DNA of 64,000 nucleotides from Streptomyces barkulensis (GTDB lineage Bacteria > Actinomycetota > Actinomycetes > Streptomycetales > Streptomycetaceae), in NCBI RefSeq assembly GCF_002843305.1, contig NZ_PGSG01000091.1, forward strand, positions 55,131 through 119,130, read 5' to 3'. Below, piece by piece: positions 1 to 9,110 of this stretch. The stretch's first letter is position 1, and each line of letters opens with the position of its first letter. The notes beneath the pieces are model-generated. The model saw only the letters and a program-made list of their open reading frames with translations. It searched no databases and had not been told where the DNA came from. The translations under genes and the position numbers were made by a program.

Positions 1-1074
1 CTCCGCGGGCGGCTCGACGGCCCCCGCCTCCTCCCCCTCGCCCCCGTCGCCGCCCTCGGCCCCCCGCATCGCGCGCCGTGCCGCCGCCGCGGCGACGACC
101 TCGGCGGCGGCCTGCTCGCGGGCCCGCTCGCTGGCGCGGCGGGCGGCGGCGGTGGTGACCGAGGGCCACACATGGTCGATGGCGGCGTTGACGGCCGCGC
201 CCACCAGGACCGCGAAGGCCGAGACGCCGATCCACAGCAGTACGGCCACGGGCGCGGCCAGTGACCCGTACAGCGTCGGCCCGTCCACCGTGCGCGTGAG
301 GTACAGGCGCAGCGTGAAGCTGCCGGCGATCCACATCAGCAGGGCGACCAGCGCGCCGGGGACGTCCTCCACCCAGGGGGAGCGCACCGGTACCGAGACG
401 TGGTAGAGCGTGGTGAGGAAGGCGATGGAGACGACCACCACCACGGGCCAGTAGAAGATCTCGACCAGCAGCTCCAGTTGCGGCACCCAGCCGACCACCG
501 CGTCCGGCCCGACGATCAGCAGCGGCAGGGCGACCGCGCCCAGCGGCAGCGCGACCAGATACAGCCCGAAGGCCAGCAGCCGGGTGGCGACGATGCCCCG
601 GTGGCCGTCGAGGCCGTACATGACGGTGATGGTGTCTATGAAGACGTTCATCGTGCGCGAGCCGGACCACAGCGCCAGCGCGAAACCGACGGAGATCACG
701 TCGGGCCGCCCGCCCTCGATCACGTCGTCGATCAGCGGTTCCGCGATCTGGCTGACGCCCCGGTCGGACAGGACGGCGGCGGAGGCGTTCAGGATGTTGG
801 CGCGGACGCTGTCGATGGTGTCGGTGCCGATCCAGGCGTCGAGGTAGCCGAGCAGCCCGATCAGGCCCAGCAGCAGCGGCGGCAGCGACAGCAGGGTGAA
901 GAAGGCCGCCTCGGCGGCCAGCCCCAGGATCCGGTACTCCATCGCGGAGTTGACGGTGTCCTTCAGCAGCAGCCAGGCGAGCTTCCGCTTGGGGACGTTG
1001 CGGTACAGGGCACGCGCCCTGCGCAGCGGGTTCGAGGAGCTCTTCGGGGGTGAGGGGGCCGGTTGCACGCCCAT
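1..1074 (-). CDS. YihY/virulence factor BrkB family inner-membrane protein (3' end outside window)
   Basis: Polytopic membrane protein of the YihY/BrkB family; the true substrate or role of the family is unsettled. The frame was read by hand on the minus strand from the ATG at 1074 and stays open to the window edge (358 codons). It shows a basic N-terminus (ALYRNVPKRKLAWLLLKD), then several hydrophobic segments, including AAEAAFFTLLSLPPLLLGLI and a later VAVLLWIGVSAFAVLVGAAV, which are typical of the family. After the last membrane segment comes a charged Ala/Arg/Glu-rich cytoplasmic tail (SERAREQAAAEVVAAAAARR) that continues past the edge. It lies downstream of pflA on the same strand after 122 bp containing GCGGGT hexamer repeats, so co-transcription is possible but not shown. 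Confidence 0.85.
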   Translation of the reverse strand, partial: MGVQPAPSPPKSSSNPLRRARALYRNVPKRKLAWLLLKDTVNSAMEYRILGLAAEAAFFTLLSLPPLLLGLIGLLGYLDAWIGTDTIDSVRANILNASAAVLSDRGVSQIAEPLIDDVIEGGRPDVISVGFALALWSGSRTMNVFIDTITVMYGLDGHRGIVATRLLAFGLYLVALPLGAVALPLLIVGPDAVVGWVPQLELLVEIFYWPVVVVVSIAFLTTLYHVSVPVRSPWVEDVPGALVALLMWIAGSFTLRLYLTRTVDGPTLYGSLAAPVAVLLWIGVSAFAVLVGAAVNAAIDHVWPSVTTAAARRASERAREQAAAEVVAAAAARRAMRGAEGGDGGEGEEAGAVEPPAE

Positions 1075-1196
1075 AACGTATCCGGCCCGGTGACCGCGGC
1101 TCACACCGTGGCCTGCCGGTCTCCCGGCGGACCACGCGGCCCGCGCGGCCCGCGCACCGGTGCGGGTGCGGGTGCGGGTGCGTACCGGCCCGGGGC

Positions 1197-2006
1197 TCAC
1201 ACCGCGTACAGCCCGTGGCCGGCGAAGATCCCGCGGGCCTCGGCCACCTGCTCCGGGGTGGGCACGGGGGTGCCGGCCAGGGGGAAGGTCCTCCCGACGG
1301 CCTCCCACTTGGCGGCGCCCAGCTTGTGGAAGGGCAGTACGTCGACGCGGGAGACGTTGCCGAGGGAGGCGGCGAAGGCGGCGACGCCCTCGATGTTGTC
1401 GGGCCCGTCGGTCAGGCCGGGGACCAGCACGAACCGTACCCACACCTCGTTGCCCAGCAGTGCCAGGCGGCGGGCGAAGGCCACCGTGGGGGCGATCTCG
1501 CCGCGGCCCCCGGTGACCTTCCGGTACAGCCCCGGCTCCCAGGACTTGATGTCCAGCAGCACCAGATCGGTGTCGGCCAGCAGTGCGTCGGATGCGCGGG
1601 CGCCGAGGAAGCCGGAGGTGTCCAGAGCGGTGTGCAGGCCCAGTTCGTGCTTGAAGCGGTGCAGCAGTTCTCCGGTGAACACCGGCTGGAGCAGCGGCTC
1701 GCCGCCGCTGAGGGTGGCGCCGCCGCCCGCGGCCCGGATGAAGGCGGTGTACTTGCCCGCCTCGGCGACGAGCTCGTCGGCGGTGGTGCGGCGGCCGTGG
1801 CGCAGCCGCCAGGTGTCGGGGTTGTGGCAGTACAGGCAGGCCAGCGGGCAGCCGGCGAGGAAGGCGGTGAAGCGGGTGCCGGGGCCGTCCACGCCGGTGG
1901 ACAGGTCCCAGGAGTGCACCGACCCGGTGACCGGGCGGCGGGTGGCCGCCCCGGCGGGGGTTGCGGCCCCCGCCGGCGCGGTCGCCTGGTAGGTCAGGCG
2001 GTCCAT
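1197..2006 (-). CDS. pflA: Pyruvate formate-lyase activating enzyme (radical SAM)
   Basis: Installs the glycyl radical on PflB using S-adenosylmethionine and a [4Fe-4S] cluster. The 269-residue protein has the radical-SAM triad CPLACLYC (C-x3-C-x2-C), followed by HNPDTW and the SGGEPLLQ motif, and has the usual length for PFL activases. The ATG at 2006 shares one base with the TGA of pflB (TGATG), which indicates translational coupling. The N-terminus carries an Ala/Thr/Gly-rich extension of about 25 residues before the conserved GSVHSWDLSTGVDGPGTRF segment. Confidence 0.93.
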   Translation of the reverse strand: MDRLTYQATAPAGAATPAGAATRRPVTGSVHSWDLSTGVDGPGTRFTAFLAGCPLACLYCHNPDTWRLRHGRRTTADELVAEAGKYTAFIRAAGGGATLSGGEPLLQPVFTGELLHRFKHELGLHTALDTSGFLGARASDALLADTDLVLLDIKSWEPGLYRKVTGGRGEIAPTVAFARRLALLGNEVWVRFVLVPGLTDGPDNIEGVAAFAASLGNVSRVDVLPFHKLGAAKWEAVGRTFPLAGTPVPTPEQVAEARGIFAGHGLYAV

Positions 2007-4318
2007 CACAGCGCTCCGTGGAAGGTGCGGGCGATGACGTCGAGCTGCTGCTCGCGGGTGAGCTTGACGAAGTTCACCGCGTAGCCGCTGACGCGGATGG
2101 TGAGCTGCGGGTACTTCTCCGGGTGCTCCATGGCGTCCACCAGCGTCCGGTGGTCCAGGACGTTGACGTTCATGTGGAAGCCCCCGGCGGCGGTGTAGCC
2201 GTCCAGCACCCCGGCGAGGTTCCCGGCGCGCTCGGCCGGGGTGCGGCCCAGGGCGTCGGGGGTGATGGTGTTGGTCAGCGAGATGCCGTCCTCGGCGTCG
2301 TCGTAGTCCAGCTTGGCCACCGACAGGGCCGAGGCGATGTAGCCGTGGCGGTCGCGGCCGTTCATCGGGTTGGCCCCGGGGGCGAAGGGGGTGCCGGCAC
2401 GGCGGCCGTCGGGGGTGTTGCCGGTCTTCTTCCCGTAGACGACGTTGGAGGTGATGGTGAGCACCGACTGGGTGTGGACGGCGCCCCGGTAGGTGGGGTG
2501 GCGGCGCACCTTCTCCATGAAGCCGTGCACCAGTCCGCGGGCGATCTCGTCGGCCCGGTCGTCGTTGTTGCCGTAGGCCGGGTAGTCGCCCTCGACCTCG
2601 TAGTCGACGGCCAGCCCGGTGGCGTCGCGGATCACCCGCACCCGTGCGTGCTTGATCGCCGAGAGCGAGTCGGCGGCGACCGACAGCCCGGCGATGCCGC
2701 AGGCCATGGTGCGCAGCACCTCGCGGTCGTGCAGGGCCATCTCCAGCCGCTCGTAGGCGTACCTGTCGTGCATGTAGTGGATGACGTTCAGGGCGTGGAC
2801 GTAGGTCCTGGCCAGCCACTCCAGCATCGCGTCGTAGCGCTCGGCGACGGTGGCGTAGTCCAGGTACTCGCCCTCGACCGGGCGGAACCCGCGCACCACC
2901 TGCTCGCCGGTGATCTCGTCGCGGCCGCCGTTGATGGCGTAGAGCAGGGCCTTGGCGACGTTGACGCGCGCCCCGAAGAACTGCATCTGCTTCCCCGTGG
3001 CCATCGCGGAGACGCAGCAGGCGATGGCGGTGTCGTCGCCGTACTTGGGGCGCATCAGCTCGTCGGACTCGAACTGCAGGGCGCTGGTGTCCACCGCCGT
3101 CCTCGCCGCGAACTCCTTGAAGCCCTCCGGCAGCGCCCGCGACCAGAAGACCGTCAGGTTGGGCTCCGGCGCGGGACCGAGGTTGTACAGGGTCCGCAGG
3201 GCGCGGAAGGCGGTACGGGTGACCAGCGGGCGGCCGTCCTCGCCGATCCCGGCCAGCGACCAGGTCACCCAGGTGGGGTCGCCGGAGTAGAGCTGGTTGT
3301 ACTCGGGGGTGCGCAGGAAGCGGACGATGCGGAGCTTGATCACGAAGTCGTCGACCAGCTCCTGGGCGCCGCTCTCGGTCAGCAGCCCGCGCTCGATGTC
3401 GCGCTGGAGGTAGACGTCGAGGAAGGCGTCGATGCGGCCGATGGACATGGCCGCGCCGTTCTGCTCCTTCACGGCGGCCAGGTAGGCGAAGTACAGCCAC
3501 TGGACGGCCTCGCGGCCGGTGGCGGCCGGGCGGGAGACGTCGTACCCGTAGGAGGCGGCCATCTCCTTCAGCTCGCGCAGCGCCCGGATCTGCTCGGCGT
3601 TCTCCTCGCGGTCGCGGATGACGTCCTCGGTGGGCCACTGGTCGTCCAGCAGCGCCCGGTCGGCCTGCTTGTCGGCGATCAGCCGGTCCACGCCGTACAG
3701 GGCGACGCGGCGGTAGTCGCCGATGATGCGGCCGCGGCCGTAGGCGTCGGGCAGGCCGGTGATGATGCCGGCCGAGCGGCAGGCCCGGATCTCGGGGGTG
3801 TAGGCGTCGAAGACGCCGTCGTTGTGGGTCTTGCGGTAGGTGGTGAAGATCTTCTTCACCTCCGGGTCGGGCTCGTGGCCGTAGGCCTTCAGGGCCGCCT
3901 CGACCATCCGCCAGCCTCCGATGGGCATGATCGCCCGCTTGAGGGGGGCGTCGGTCTGCAGGCCGACGATCAGGTCCAGGTCCTTGTCGATGTAGCCGGG
4001 GCCGAAGGCGGTGATGGTGGAGGGGGTGGCGGTGTCCACGTCGTACACGCCGCGCTCGCGCTCGGCGGGGAACATCGCCAGCAGCTTCTCCCACACGGCG
4101 GTGGTGCGGTCGGTGGGGCCGGCGAGGAAGGAGCCGTCGCCCTCGTAGGGGGTGTAGTTGTGCTGGACGAAGTCGCGGACGTCGACGGCGTCCCGCCACA
4201 GGCCGCCCTTGAAGCCCTGCCAGGCGCCGGCGTCGGCGCGGGGACCGGTTTCGGTGCGGGCGCCGGTACCGGCGCGGTCCGGCGAGTGGGGGGTCTGCGG
4301 CTGCGGAATGGTGGTCAT
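2006..4318 (-). CDS. pflB: Pyruvate formate-lyase (formate C-acetyltransferase)
   Basis: Glycyl-radical enzyme that converts pyruvate and CoA to acetyl-CoA and formate without oxygen. At 770 residues it is close to the 760 of E. coli PflB. The adjacent catalytic cysteines are present in DTAIACCVSAM, and the radical glycine lies in the C-terminal RVSGYAVNF. The first ~35 residues are a Pro/Thr/Gly-rich, poorly conserved extension. ATG 4318 follows GGGAGA. It lies 50 bp behind adhE and overlaps pflA, so the three genes form one transcription unit. The glycyl radical is destroyed by oxygen, so function requires hypoxic conditions. Confidence 0.95.
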   Translation of the reverse strand: MTTIPQPQTPHSPDRAGTGARTETGPRADAGAWQGFKGGLWRDAVDVRDFVQHNYTPYEGDGSFLAGPTDRTTAVWEKLLAMFPAERERGVYDVDTATPSTITAFGPGYIDKDLDLIVGLQTDAPLKRAIMPIGGWRMVEAALKAYGHEPDPEVKKIFTTYRKTHNDGVFDAYTPEIRACRSAGIITGLPDAYGRGRIIGDYRRVALYGVDRLIADKQADRALLDDQWPTEDVIRDREENAEQIRALRELKEMAASYGYDVSRPAATGREAVQWLYFAYLAAVKEQNGAAMSIGRIDAFLDVYLQRDIERGLLTESGAQELVDDFVIKLRIVRFLRTPEYNQLYSGDPTWVTWSLAGIGEDGRPLVTRTAFRALRTLYNLGPAPEPNLTVFWSRALPEGFKEFAARTAVDTSALQFESDELMRPKYGDDTAIACCVSAMATGKQMQFFGARVNVAKALLYAINGGRDEITGEQVVRGFRPVEGEYLDYATVAERYDAMLEWLARTYVHALNVIHYMHDRYAYERLEMALHDREVLRTMACGIAGLSVAADSLSAIKHARVRVIRDATGLAVDYEVEGDYPAYGNNDDRADEIARGLVHGFMEKVRRHPTYRGAVHTQSVLTITSNVVYGKKTGNTPDGRRAGTPFAPGANPMNGRDRHGYIASALSVAKLDYDDAEDGISLTNTITPDALGRTPAERAGNLAGVLDGYTAAGGFHMNVNVLDHRTLVDAMEHPEKYPQLTIRVSGYAVNFVKLTREQQLDVIARTFHGAL

Positions 4319-4368
4319 GGCTGGTCTCCCTTGGGGTTGACCCGTGCGGGGCGGTCGGGCGGCTGTGC

Positions 4369-7092
4369 TCATGCCCTGGCGGCATGGCCGTAGTAGGCCT
4401 GGCGCATCAGCGCCTGCATCTCGTCGAGCATCGGCATCCGGGGGTTGGCGGGGGCGCACTGGTCGGCGTAGGCGTTGCGGGCCTGCTCGGGCAGGGCGGC
4501 GAGGAACTCCTTCTCGTCCACGCCCGCCTCCTGGAAGGAGGCCGGGACGCCGCAGCGGGCGCGCAGTTCCTCCACGGCGCGGGCGTAGGACTCCACGCCC
4601 TCCTCGGGGGTGGCGGCCGGCAGGCCGAGCATCCCCGCGATCTCCTGGAAGCGCTCGTGGGCCCGGTAGGTCTCGTACTTGGGCCAGCCGGTCAGCTTGG
4701 TGGGGATGCGGCCGTTGTGGCGGATGACGTGCGGCAGCAGCAGCGCGTTGGTCCGGCCGTGGGTGATGTGGAAGGTGTTGCCGAGGGTGTGGGACATGGC
4801 GTGCACCAGGCCGAGGAAGGCGTTGGCGAAGGCCATGCCGGCGATGGTGGAGGCGTTGTGCATCCGCTCGCGGGCCCTGGGGTCGGCGGGGCCGTGGGTG
4901 ACGCAGCGCTCCAGGTTCTCGAAGATCAGCCGGATGGCCTGCAGGCACAGCCCGTCGGTGTAGTCGTTGGCGTAGACCGACACATACGCCTCGGTGGCGT
5001 GGGTGAGGGCGTCGAAGCCGGAGTCGGCGGTGACGGCGGGCGGCAGGGTGGCGGTCAGGACCGGGTCGACGATGGCGACGTCGGGGGTGAGGGCGTAGTC
5101 GGCCAGCGGGTACTTGCGGGCTGCGGCCGGGTCGGAGATGACGGCGAAGGGGGTGACCTCGGCGCCGGTGCCTGAGGTGGTCGGCACCGCGATCAGCTTC
5201 GCCCGCTCCCCCAGCGGCGGGAAGGTGAAGGCGCGCTTGCGGATGTCGGAGAACTTCTCCTTGGTGTCGGCGAAGGCGATCTCGGGGTGCTCGTACATCA
5301 GCCACATGACCTTGGCGGCGTCGATGGGCGAGCCGCCGCCGAGGGCGACGATGGTGTCGGGCTCGAACTCGCGCATCCGCTCCGCCCCGCGCTCGACGGT
5401 GGCCAGCTCCGGGTTGGGCTCGATGTCGTCGATGATCTGGAGGTTCACCGGCTCGGTGCGGGAGCGCAGGATGTCCTTGACGCGGGTGAGGTAGCCCAGG
5501 CGGTCCATGGTGCGGTCGGTGACGACGGTGACGCGCCGCATGCCGCGCATGTCGCCGAGGTAGCGCAGGGAGTGGCGCTCGAAGTAGATCTTCGGCGGGA
5601 CCTTGAACCACTGCATGTTGGTGTTGCGCCGCCCGATGCGCTTGATGTTGAGCAGGTCGACGGCGGTGACGTTGCCGGAGACGGAGTTGTGGCCGTAGGA
5701 GCCGCAGCCCAGGGTCATCGAGGGCAGGAAGGAGTTGTAGACGTCGCCGATGCCGCCGAGGCTGGAGGGCGCGTTGGCGATGACGCGCACGGCCTTGACG
5801 CGGCGGCCGAACTCCTCGGTCAGCACCTCGTCGTCGGCGTGGATCACCGCGCTGTGGCCCAGGCCGTCGAACTCGACCATCTTCGCGGCCAGTTCGATGC
5901 CCTGCTCGGTGCTCTGGGCGCGCAGCAGGGCCAGCACCGGGGAGAGCTTCTCGCGGCTGAGCGGCTCGGCGGGGCCGACGCCCGTGATCTCGGCGAGGAT
6001 GACGGAGGTGTCCTCGGGGACGGTGAAGCCCGCCTGCTCGGCGATCCAGTGCGGCGGCCGGCCGACGGCGTCGGCGTTGAGCTTCGCCCCGGCGCAGTTG
6101 GCGCTCCGGGCGGTGGTGCCGAAGAGGAACTTCTCCAGCTTCTCCTTCTCCTCGGCGGTGGCCAGGTACGCGTGGAGCCTGCGGAACTCCGCCACGGCCC
6201 GCTCGTAGATCTCGGCGTCCAGGACGGCGGCCTGCTCGGACGCGCAGATCATGCCGTTGTCGAAGGCCTTGGACAGGACGATGTCGTGCACCGCGCGGGG
6301 GACGTCGGCGGTGCGGTGGACGTAGGCGGGGACGTTGCCCGCGCCGACGCCGAGGGCCGGCTTGCCGCACGAGTAGGCGGCCCGGACCATGGCGTTGCCG
6401 CCGGTGGCCAGGATGGTGGAGACGTCCGGGTGGTTCATCAGCAGACGGGTGGCCTCCATCGACGGCTCCTCGATCCACTGCACGCAGTGCTCGGGGGCGC
6501 CCGCGGCCACGGCCGCCTCCCGTACGATCCGGGCCGCCTCGGCGCTGCACCGCTGGGCCGAGGGGTGGAAGGCGAAGACGATCGGGTTGCGGGTCTTGAG
6601 CGCGATCAGCGCCTTGAAGATCGTGGTGGAGGTGGGGTTGGTCACCGGGGTCATGGCGCACACCACGCCGACGGGCTCGGCGATCTCGGTGATCCCGTTC
6701 AGCTCGTCGCGGCGGACGACGCCGACCGTCTTCAGCCCCTGCATCGAGTGGGTGACGTGCTCGCAGGCGAAGAGGTTCTTCATCGCCTTGTCCTCGAACA
6801 CCCCCCGGCCGGTCTCGGCGACGGCCTGCTCGGCCAGTTCGCAGTGGCTCGCCAGGGCCGCCAGGGAGGCCTTCCGCACGATGTGGTCGACCTGCTCCTG
6901 GGTGAAGGAGGCGTACTCGTCGAGGGACTTGACGGCGTTCGCGGCCAGGGTGTCGACGGCGTGCCGGACGGTCTCGGCGTGCTCGCCGCTCCCGGTGCGC
7001 CCGGCGTCCGCCGGCGCGGCGGGACGGGCTGCGGGACGGGCGGCGGAGCGGGCGGTGGAGCGGGCTGCGGGACGTGCGGTGGCTTCTGCCAT
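4369..7092 (-). CDS. adhE: Bifunctional acetaldehyde-CoA/alcohol dehydrogenase
   Basis: Reduces acetyl-CoA to acetaldehyde and then ethanol, using two NADH. The 907-residue fusion has an N-terminal CoA-acylating aldehyde dehydrogenase (residues ~45-480; catalytic Cys in FDNGMICASEQ) and a C-terminal iron alcohol dehydrogenase (~490-900; PTTSGTGAEVTPF, DSGFDALTHATEAYVS, and the metal-site histidines in GLVHAMSHTLGNTFHITHG). ATG 7092 is preceded by AGAGGTGA at good spacing. The first ~35 residues are an Ala/Arg repeat-like leader (TARPAARSTARSAARPAARP) not typical of the family, so a later start cannot be excluded. It is the first gene of adhE-pflB-pflA. Confidence 0.95.
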   Translation of the reverse strand: MAEATARPAARSTARSAARPAARPAAPADAGRTGSGEHAETVRHAVDTLAANAVKSLDEYASFTQEQVDHIVRKASLAALASHCELAEQAVAETGRGVFEDKAMKNLFACEHVTHSMQGLKTVGVVRRDELNGITEIAEPVGVVCAMTPVTNPTSTTIFKALIALKTRNPIVFAFHPSAQRCSAEAARIVREAAVAAGAPEHCVQWIEEPSMEATRLLMNHPDVSTILATGGNAMVRAAYSCGKPALGVGAGNVPAYVHRTADVPRAVHDIVLSKAFDNGMICASEQAAVLDAEIYERAVAEFRRLHAYLATAEEKEKLEKFLFGTTARSANCAGAKLNADAVGRPPHWIAEQAGFTVPEDTSVILAEITGVGPAEPLSREKLSPVLALLRAQSTEQGIELAAKMVEFDGLGHSAVIHADDEVLTEEFGRRVKAVRVIANAPSSLGGIGDVYNSFLPSMTLGCGSYGHNSVSGNVTAVDLLNIKRIGRRNTNMQWFKVPPKIYFERHSLRYLGDMRGMRRVTVVTDRTMDRLGYLTRVKDILRSRTEPVNLQIIDDIEPNPELATVERGAERMREFEPDTIVALGGGSPIDAAKVMWLMYEHPEIAFADTKEKFSDIRKRAFTFPPLGERAKLIAVPTTSGTGAEVTPFAVISDPAAARKYPLADYALTPDVAIVDPVLTATLPPAVTADSGFDALTHATEAYVSVYANDYTDGLCLQAIRLIFENLERCVTHGPADPRARERMHNASTIAGMAFANAFLGLVHAMSHTLGNTFHITHGRTNALLLPHVIRHNGRIPTKLTGWPKYETYRAHERFQEIAGMLGLPAATPEEGVESYARAVEELRARCGVPASFQEAGVDEKEFLAALPEQARNAYADQCAPANPRMPMLDEMQALMRQAYYGHAARA

Positions 7093-7179
7093 GGGGATCA
7101 CCTCTGGGTGGGGGCCTCGGTGACTCCATTGCACGCCGCCCGGGGCGTGCGGCGCAGTCGCCGAAGGGGCCCCGCCCCA

Positions 7180-7224
7180 CGGCCGAAGGTCCCGCCCCGG
7201 CGGGGGGTGCGGGCCGAAGGTCCC
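7180..7224. promoter_or_regulatory. Two DevR/OsdR (DosR)-like boxes upstream of adhE
   Basis: On the minus strand, GGGACCTTCGGCCC (7211-7224) and GGGACCTTCGGCCG (7180-7193) lie 119-132 and 88-101 bp upstream of the adhE start. The first matches the core mycobacterial dormancy box GGGACTWWAGTCCC at 11 of 14 positions, the second at 10. A third, degenerate CCGAAGG lies at 7161. Known: DevR/OsdR response regulators drive hypoxia genes in actinobacteria. Inferred: these boxes place the fermentation operon under that control. No -10/-35 was assigned. Confidence 0.5.
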
Positions 7225-7244
7225 GGTACCGGCCGGTAGGGCGC

Positions 7245-8321
7245 TCACCTGCGCATATGACGGCCCATCTGGTGCGTCCGGGGCGGGTCGGCGCCCCGGA
7301 CCGCACAGGTGGCGGCGGCGACGGCGGCGCCGGTGGCCAGGGCCTGTTCCAGGGCGCTCGCGGTCAGCCCGTCCAGGCGCCCGCCGAGGGCCCCGGCGGT
7401 GTGGAGGGAGTGCAGCAGGCCGCCCATGAAGGCGTCGCCCGCGCCGACGGTGTCCACCACGGCGGTGGGTTCGGCCGGCGCCCTCAGCCGTACGCGCTCC
7501 GCGCCGCCCGCCCCCTCCAGCGAGGCGTACGCGCCCGCCGCTCCGAGCGTGACGACGACCAGGGCCGCGCCGTGGCCGTGGAGGACGCCGGCGGCCTCCT
7601 CCACACCGGCGCCGGGCAGGAGGTGGCCGAGGTCGTCGTCGGACAGCCGCAGGATGTCGGCCGCGGCGCACCAGCGCGGCAGCCGCTCTCGGTAGACGGC
7701 CGGTTCCACCAGCAGCGGCCGGACGTTGGGGTCGATGGAGACGGTGGCCCGCCCGCGCACCCTCGCCAGCAGCCGTTCCACCGCCTCCCCGCCCGGCGGC
7801 CGCACCAGTGCCAGCGATCCGGTGTGCAGACAGGCCGCCGGAGCGGCCGCGGCCCGTTCCAGCTCGTCGTCCGTCCACTGCCAGTCGGCGGTGCCCTCGG
7901 CGTGGAAGGAGTACTCGGCGCGGCCGTCGGCGTCGACGTCGGCGACGGCCAGGGTGCTGGGCTCGGCCGCCTCGACCGCGGCGGCCAGGTCCACGCCGGA
8001 GGCGGCCAGATGTTCGCGGAAGAGGCGGCCGAAGACGTCCCGCGACAGCCTGCCCAGGAAGCGGGTGGGGGTGCCGAGGCGGGCGAGGGCCACGGCGGTG
8101 TTGGCCGGTCCGCCGCCGGGCAGGACCTCCAGCCCGATCGAGGGGGTGGAGGTCCGCTCCCCGCCGCCGGGCGCCGGGACGGTGAAGGCGTCGGCGACGC
8201 ACTCGCCGAGCACCGCGACGGGCGGGGCGGCGGTGGGCGCGGGCACGGGGGCGGTGGGCGCGGGCACGGGGGCGGTGGGCGCGGGCACGGGGGCGGTGGG
8301 CGCGGGCACGGGTGTGGGCAT
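7245..8321 (-). CDS. PfkB-family carbohydrate kinase (fructokinase-like)
   Basis: Probable ATP-dependent sugar kinase; the substrate is most likely fructose or a related ketose, but this is inferred from the subfamily pattern only. Both PfkB signatures are present: GGGPANTAVALARLG near residue 58 and DTVGAGDAFMGGLLHSL near residue 280, the latter with the catalytic Asp. ATG 8321 is taken as the start. The fold itself begins at PPVAVLGECVAD around residue 30 and is preceded by about four copies of a PVPAPTA repeat. The gene precedes adhE on the same strand by 152 bp and is divergent from the GNAT gene. Confidence 0.88.
   Translation of the reverse strand: MPTPVPAPTAPVPAPTAPVPAPTAPVPAPTAAPPVAVLGECVADAFTVPAPGGGERTSTPSIGLEVLPGGGPANTAVALARLGTPTRFLGRLSRDVFGRLFREHLAASGVDLAAAVEAAEPSTLAVADVDADGRAEYSFHAEGTADWQWTDDELERAAAAPAACLHTGSLALVRPPGGEAVERLLARVRGRATVSIDPNVRPLLVEPAVYRERLPRWCAAADILRLSDDDLGHLLPGAGVEEAAGVLHGHGAALVVVTLGAAGAYASLEGAGGAERVRLRAPAEPTAVVDTVGAGDAFMGGLLHSLHTAGALGGRLDGLTASALEQALATGAAVAAATCAVRGADPPRTHQMGRHMRR
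8231..8313. repeat. 21-bp tandem repeat coding PVPAPTA heptapeptides
   Basis: About four near-identical 21-bp units (GCGGTGGGCGCGGGCACGGG plus one base) lie inside the 5' end of the PfkB kinase gene and encode a Pro/Ala/Thr tail. In-frame units of this kind tend to vary in copy number. The tail lies outside the kinase fold. Confidence 0.8.
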
Positions 8322-8409
8322 GGGGGCATTCTGGTACGCGCCGCCGGCCGGGGGGCGGTCCTCGGGGCCGCTTCCCGGCCGCCTGCGGCGGCGTGCTTCA
8401 CTGCCCGAC

Positions 8410-8988
8410 ATGAGCACCACCATCACCGTCACCATCTGGTCGCTGGAGCAGACCTCCCCGTCCGACCTCTCTCCCGCCCACATTCCGGACAGCGGGTCCG
8501 GCATCCGGATTGTCCGCGCGGAGGTGCCCAGCCCGGAGTTCAGCCGCTTCCTCTACACCGCCGTCGGCGGGGACGTCACCTGGACGGACCGGCTGGGGTG
8601 GACGTACGCGCGGTGGCGGGAGTTCCTGGAGCGGCCCGGCGTGGAGACGTGGGTGGCGTACGACCGCGGGACCCCGGCCGGGTACATCGAACTGGAGGCG
8701 CAGCCCGAAGGGGCGGTGGAGATCACCTACTTCGGCCTGATCGCCGCCTTCCGAGGCCGGCGCATCGGCGGGCACCTGCTGTCGTACGGGACCGCGCGCG
8801 CCTGGGACCTGGCGGAGCGCTGGCCGGAGCGGGAGCCCACCCGGCGGGTGTGGCTGCACACCTGCAGCAAGGACGGCCCCCATGCGCTGGCGAACTACCG
8901 GCGGCGGGGCTTCCGTCTCTTCGACACCAGGACGGAGGACGAACCGGACGTCCCCGCCCCGGGCCCCTGGCCGGGAGCGGAGGTCTGA
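8410..8988 (+). CDS. GNAT family N-acetyltransferase
   Basis: Probable acetyl-CoA-dependent N-acetyltransferase of unknown substrate, 192 residues. The acetyl-CoA loop FRGRRIGGHLLSYG is at residues ~117-130. It is preceded by the strand EGAVEITYFGLIAA and followed by RVWLHTCSKDGPHALANYRRRGFRLF, the usual GNAT C-terminal pattern. ATG 8410 is chosen because the conserved sequence starts soon after it and upstream sequence is poor. It is divergent from the PfkB kinase (88 bp between starts) and shows no operon partner. Confidence 0.85.
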   Translation: MSTTITVTIWSLEQTSPSDLSPAHIPDSGSGIRIVRAEVPSPEFSRFLYTAVGGDVTWTDRLGWTYARWREFLERPGVETWVAYDRGTPAGYIELEAQPEGAVEITYFGLIAAFRGRRIGGHLLSYGTARAWDLAERWPEREPTRRVWLHTCSKDGPHALANYRRRGFRLFDTRTEDEPDVPAPGPWPGAEV

Positions 8989-9044
8989 CGCCCCGCCCGG
9001 GGCCCCGCGGCCCCGGGCCCGACACCATCCCGTCTCGCGGATCG

Positions 9045-9058
9045 GGACACCTTTGTCC
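9045..9058. promoter_or_regulatory. Inverted repeat GGACA-N4-TGTCC upstream of the cys operon
   Basis: A perfect 5-bp inverted repeat with a 4-bp spacer, 53 bp upstream of the leader-peptide start and just before a TATGGATA stretch (9063-9070) that could be a -10 region. It could be an operator for a sulfur regulator. No known consensus was matched. Confidence 0.35.
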
Positions 9059-9110
9059 GGACTATGGATAGCGGTGGACTGTCGCGAGATGCTCATGCCA
9101 CGCTTCTGCC

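Noticed and set aside
1140..1196. GCGGGT hexamer run as a regulatory element
   Set aside because: Short low-complexity repeat at the end of pflA with no symmetry or promoter-like sequence.
1961..4393. Long open frames antisense to pflA and pflB
   Set aside because: Shadow frames caused by GC-rich third positions; they encode Gly/Val/Ala/Gln-rich sequence without any motif, while the minus strand encodes full glycyl-radical enzymes.
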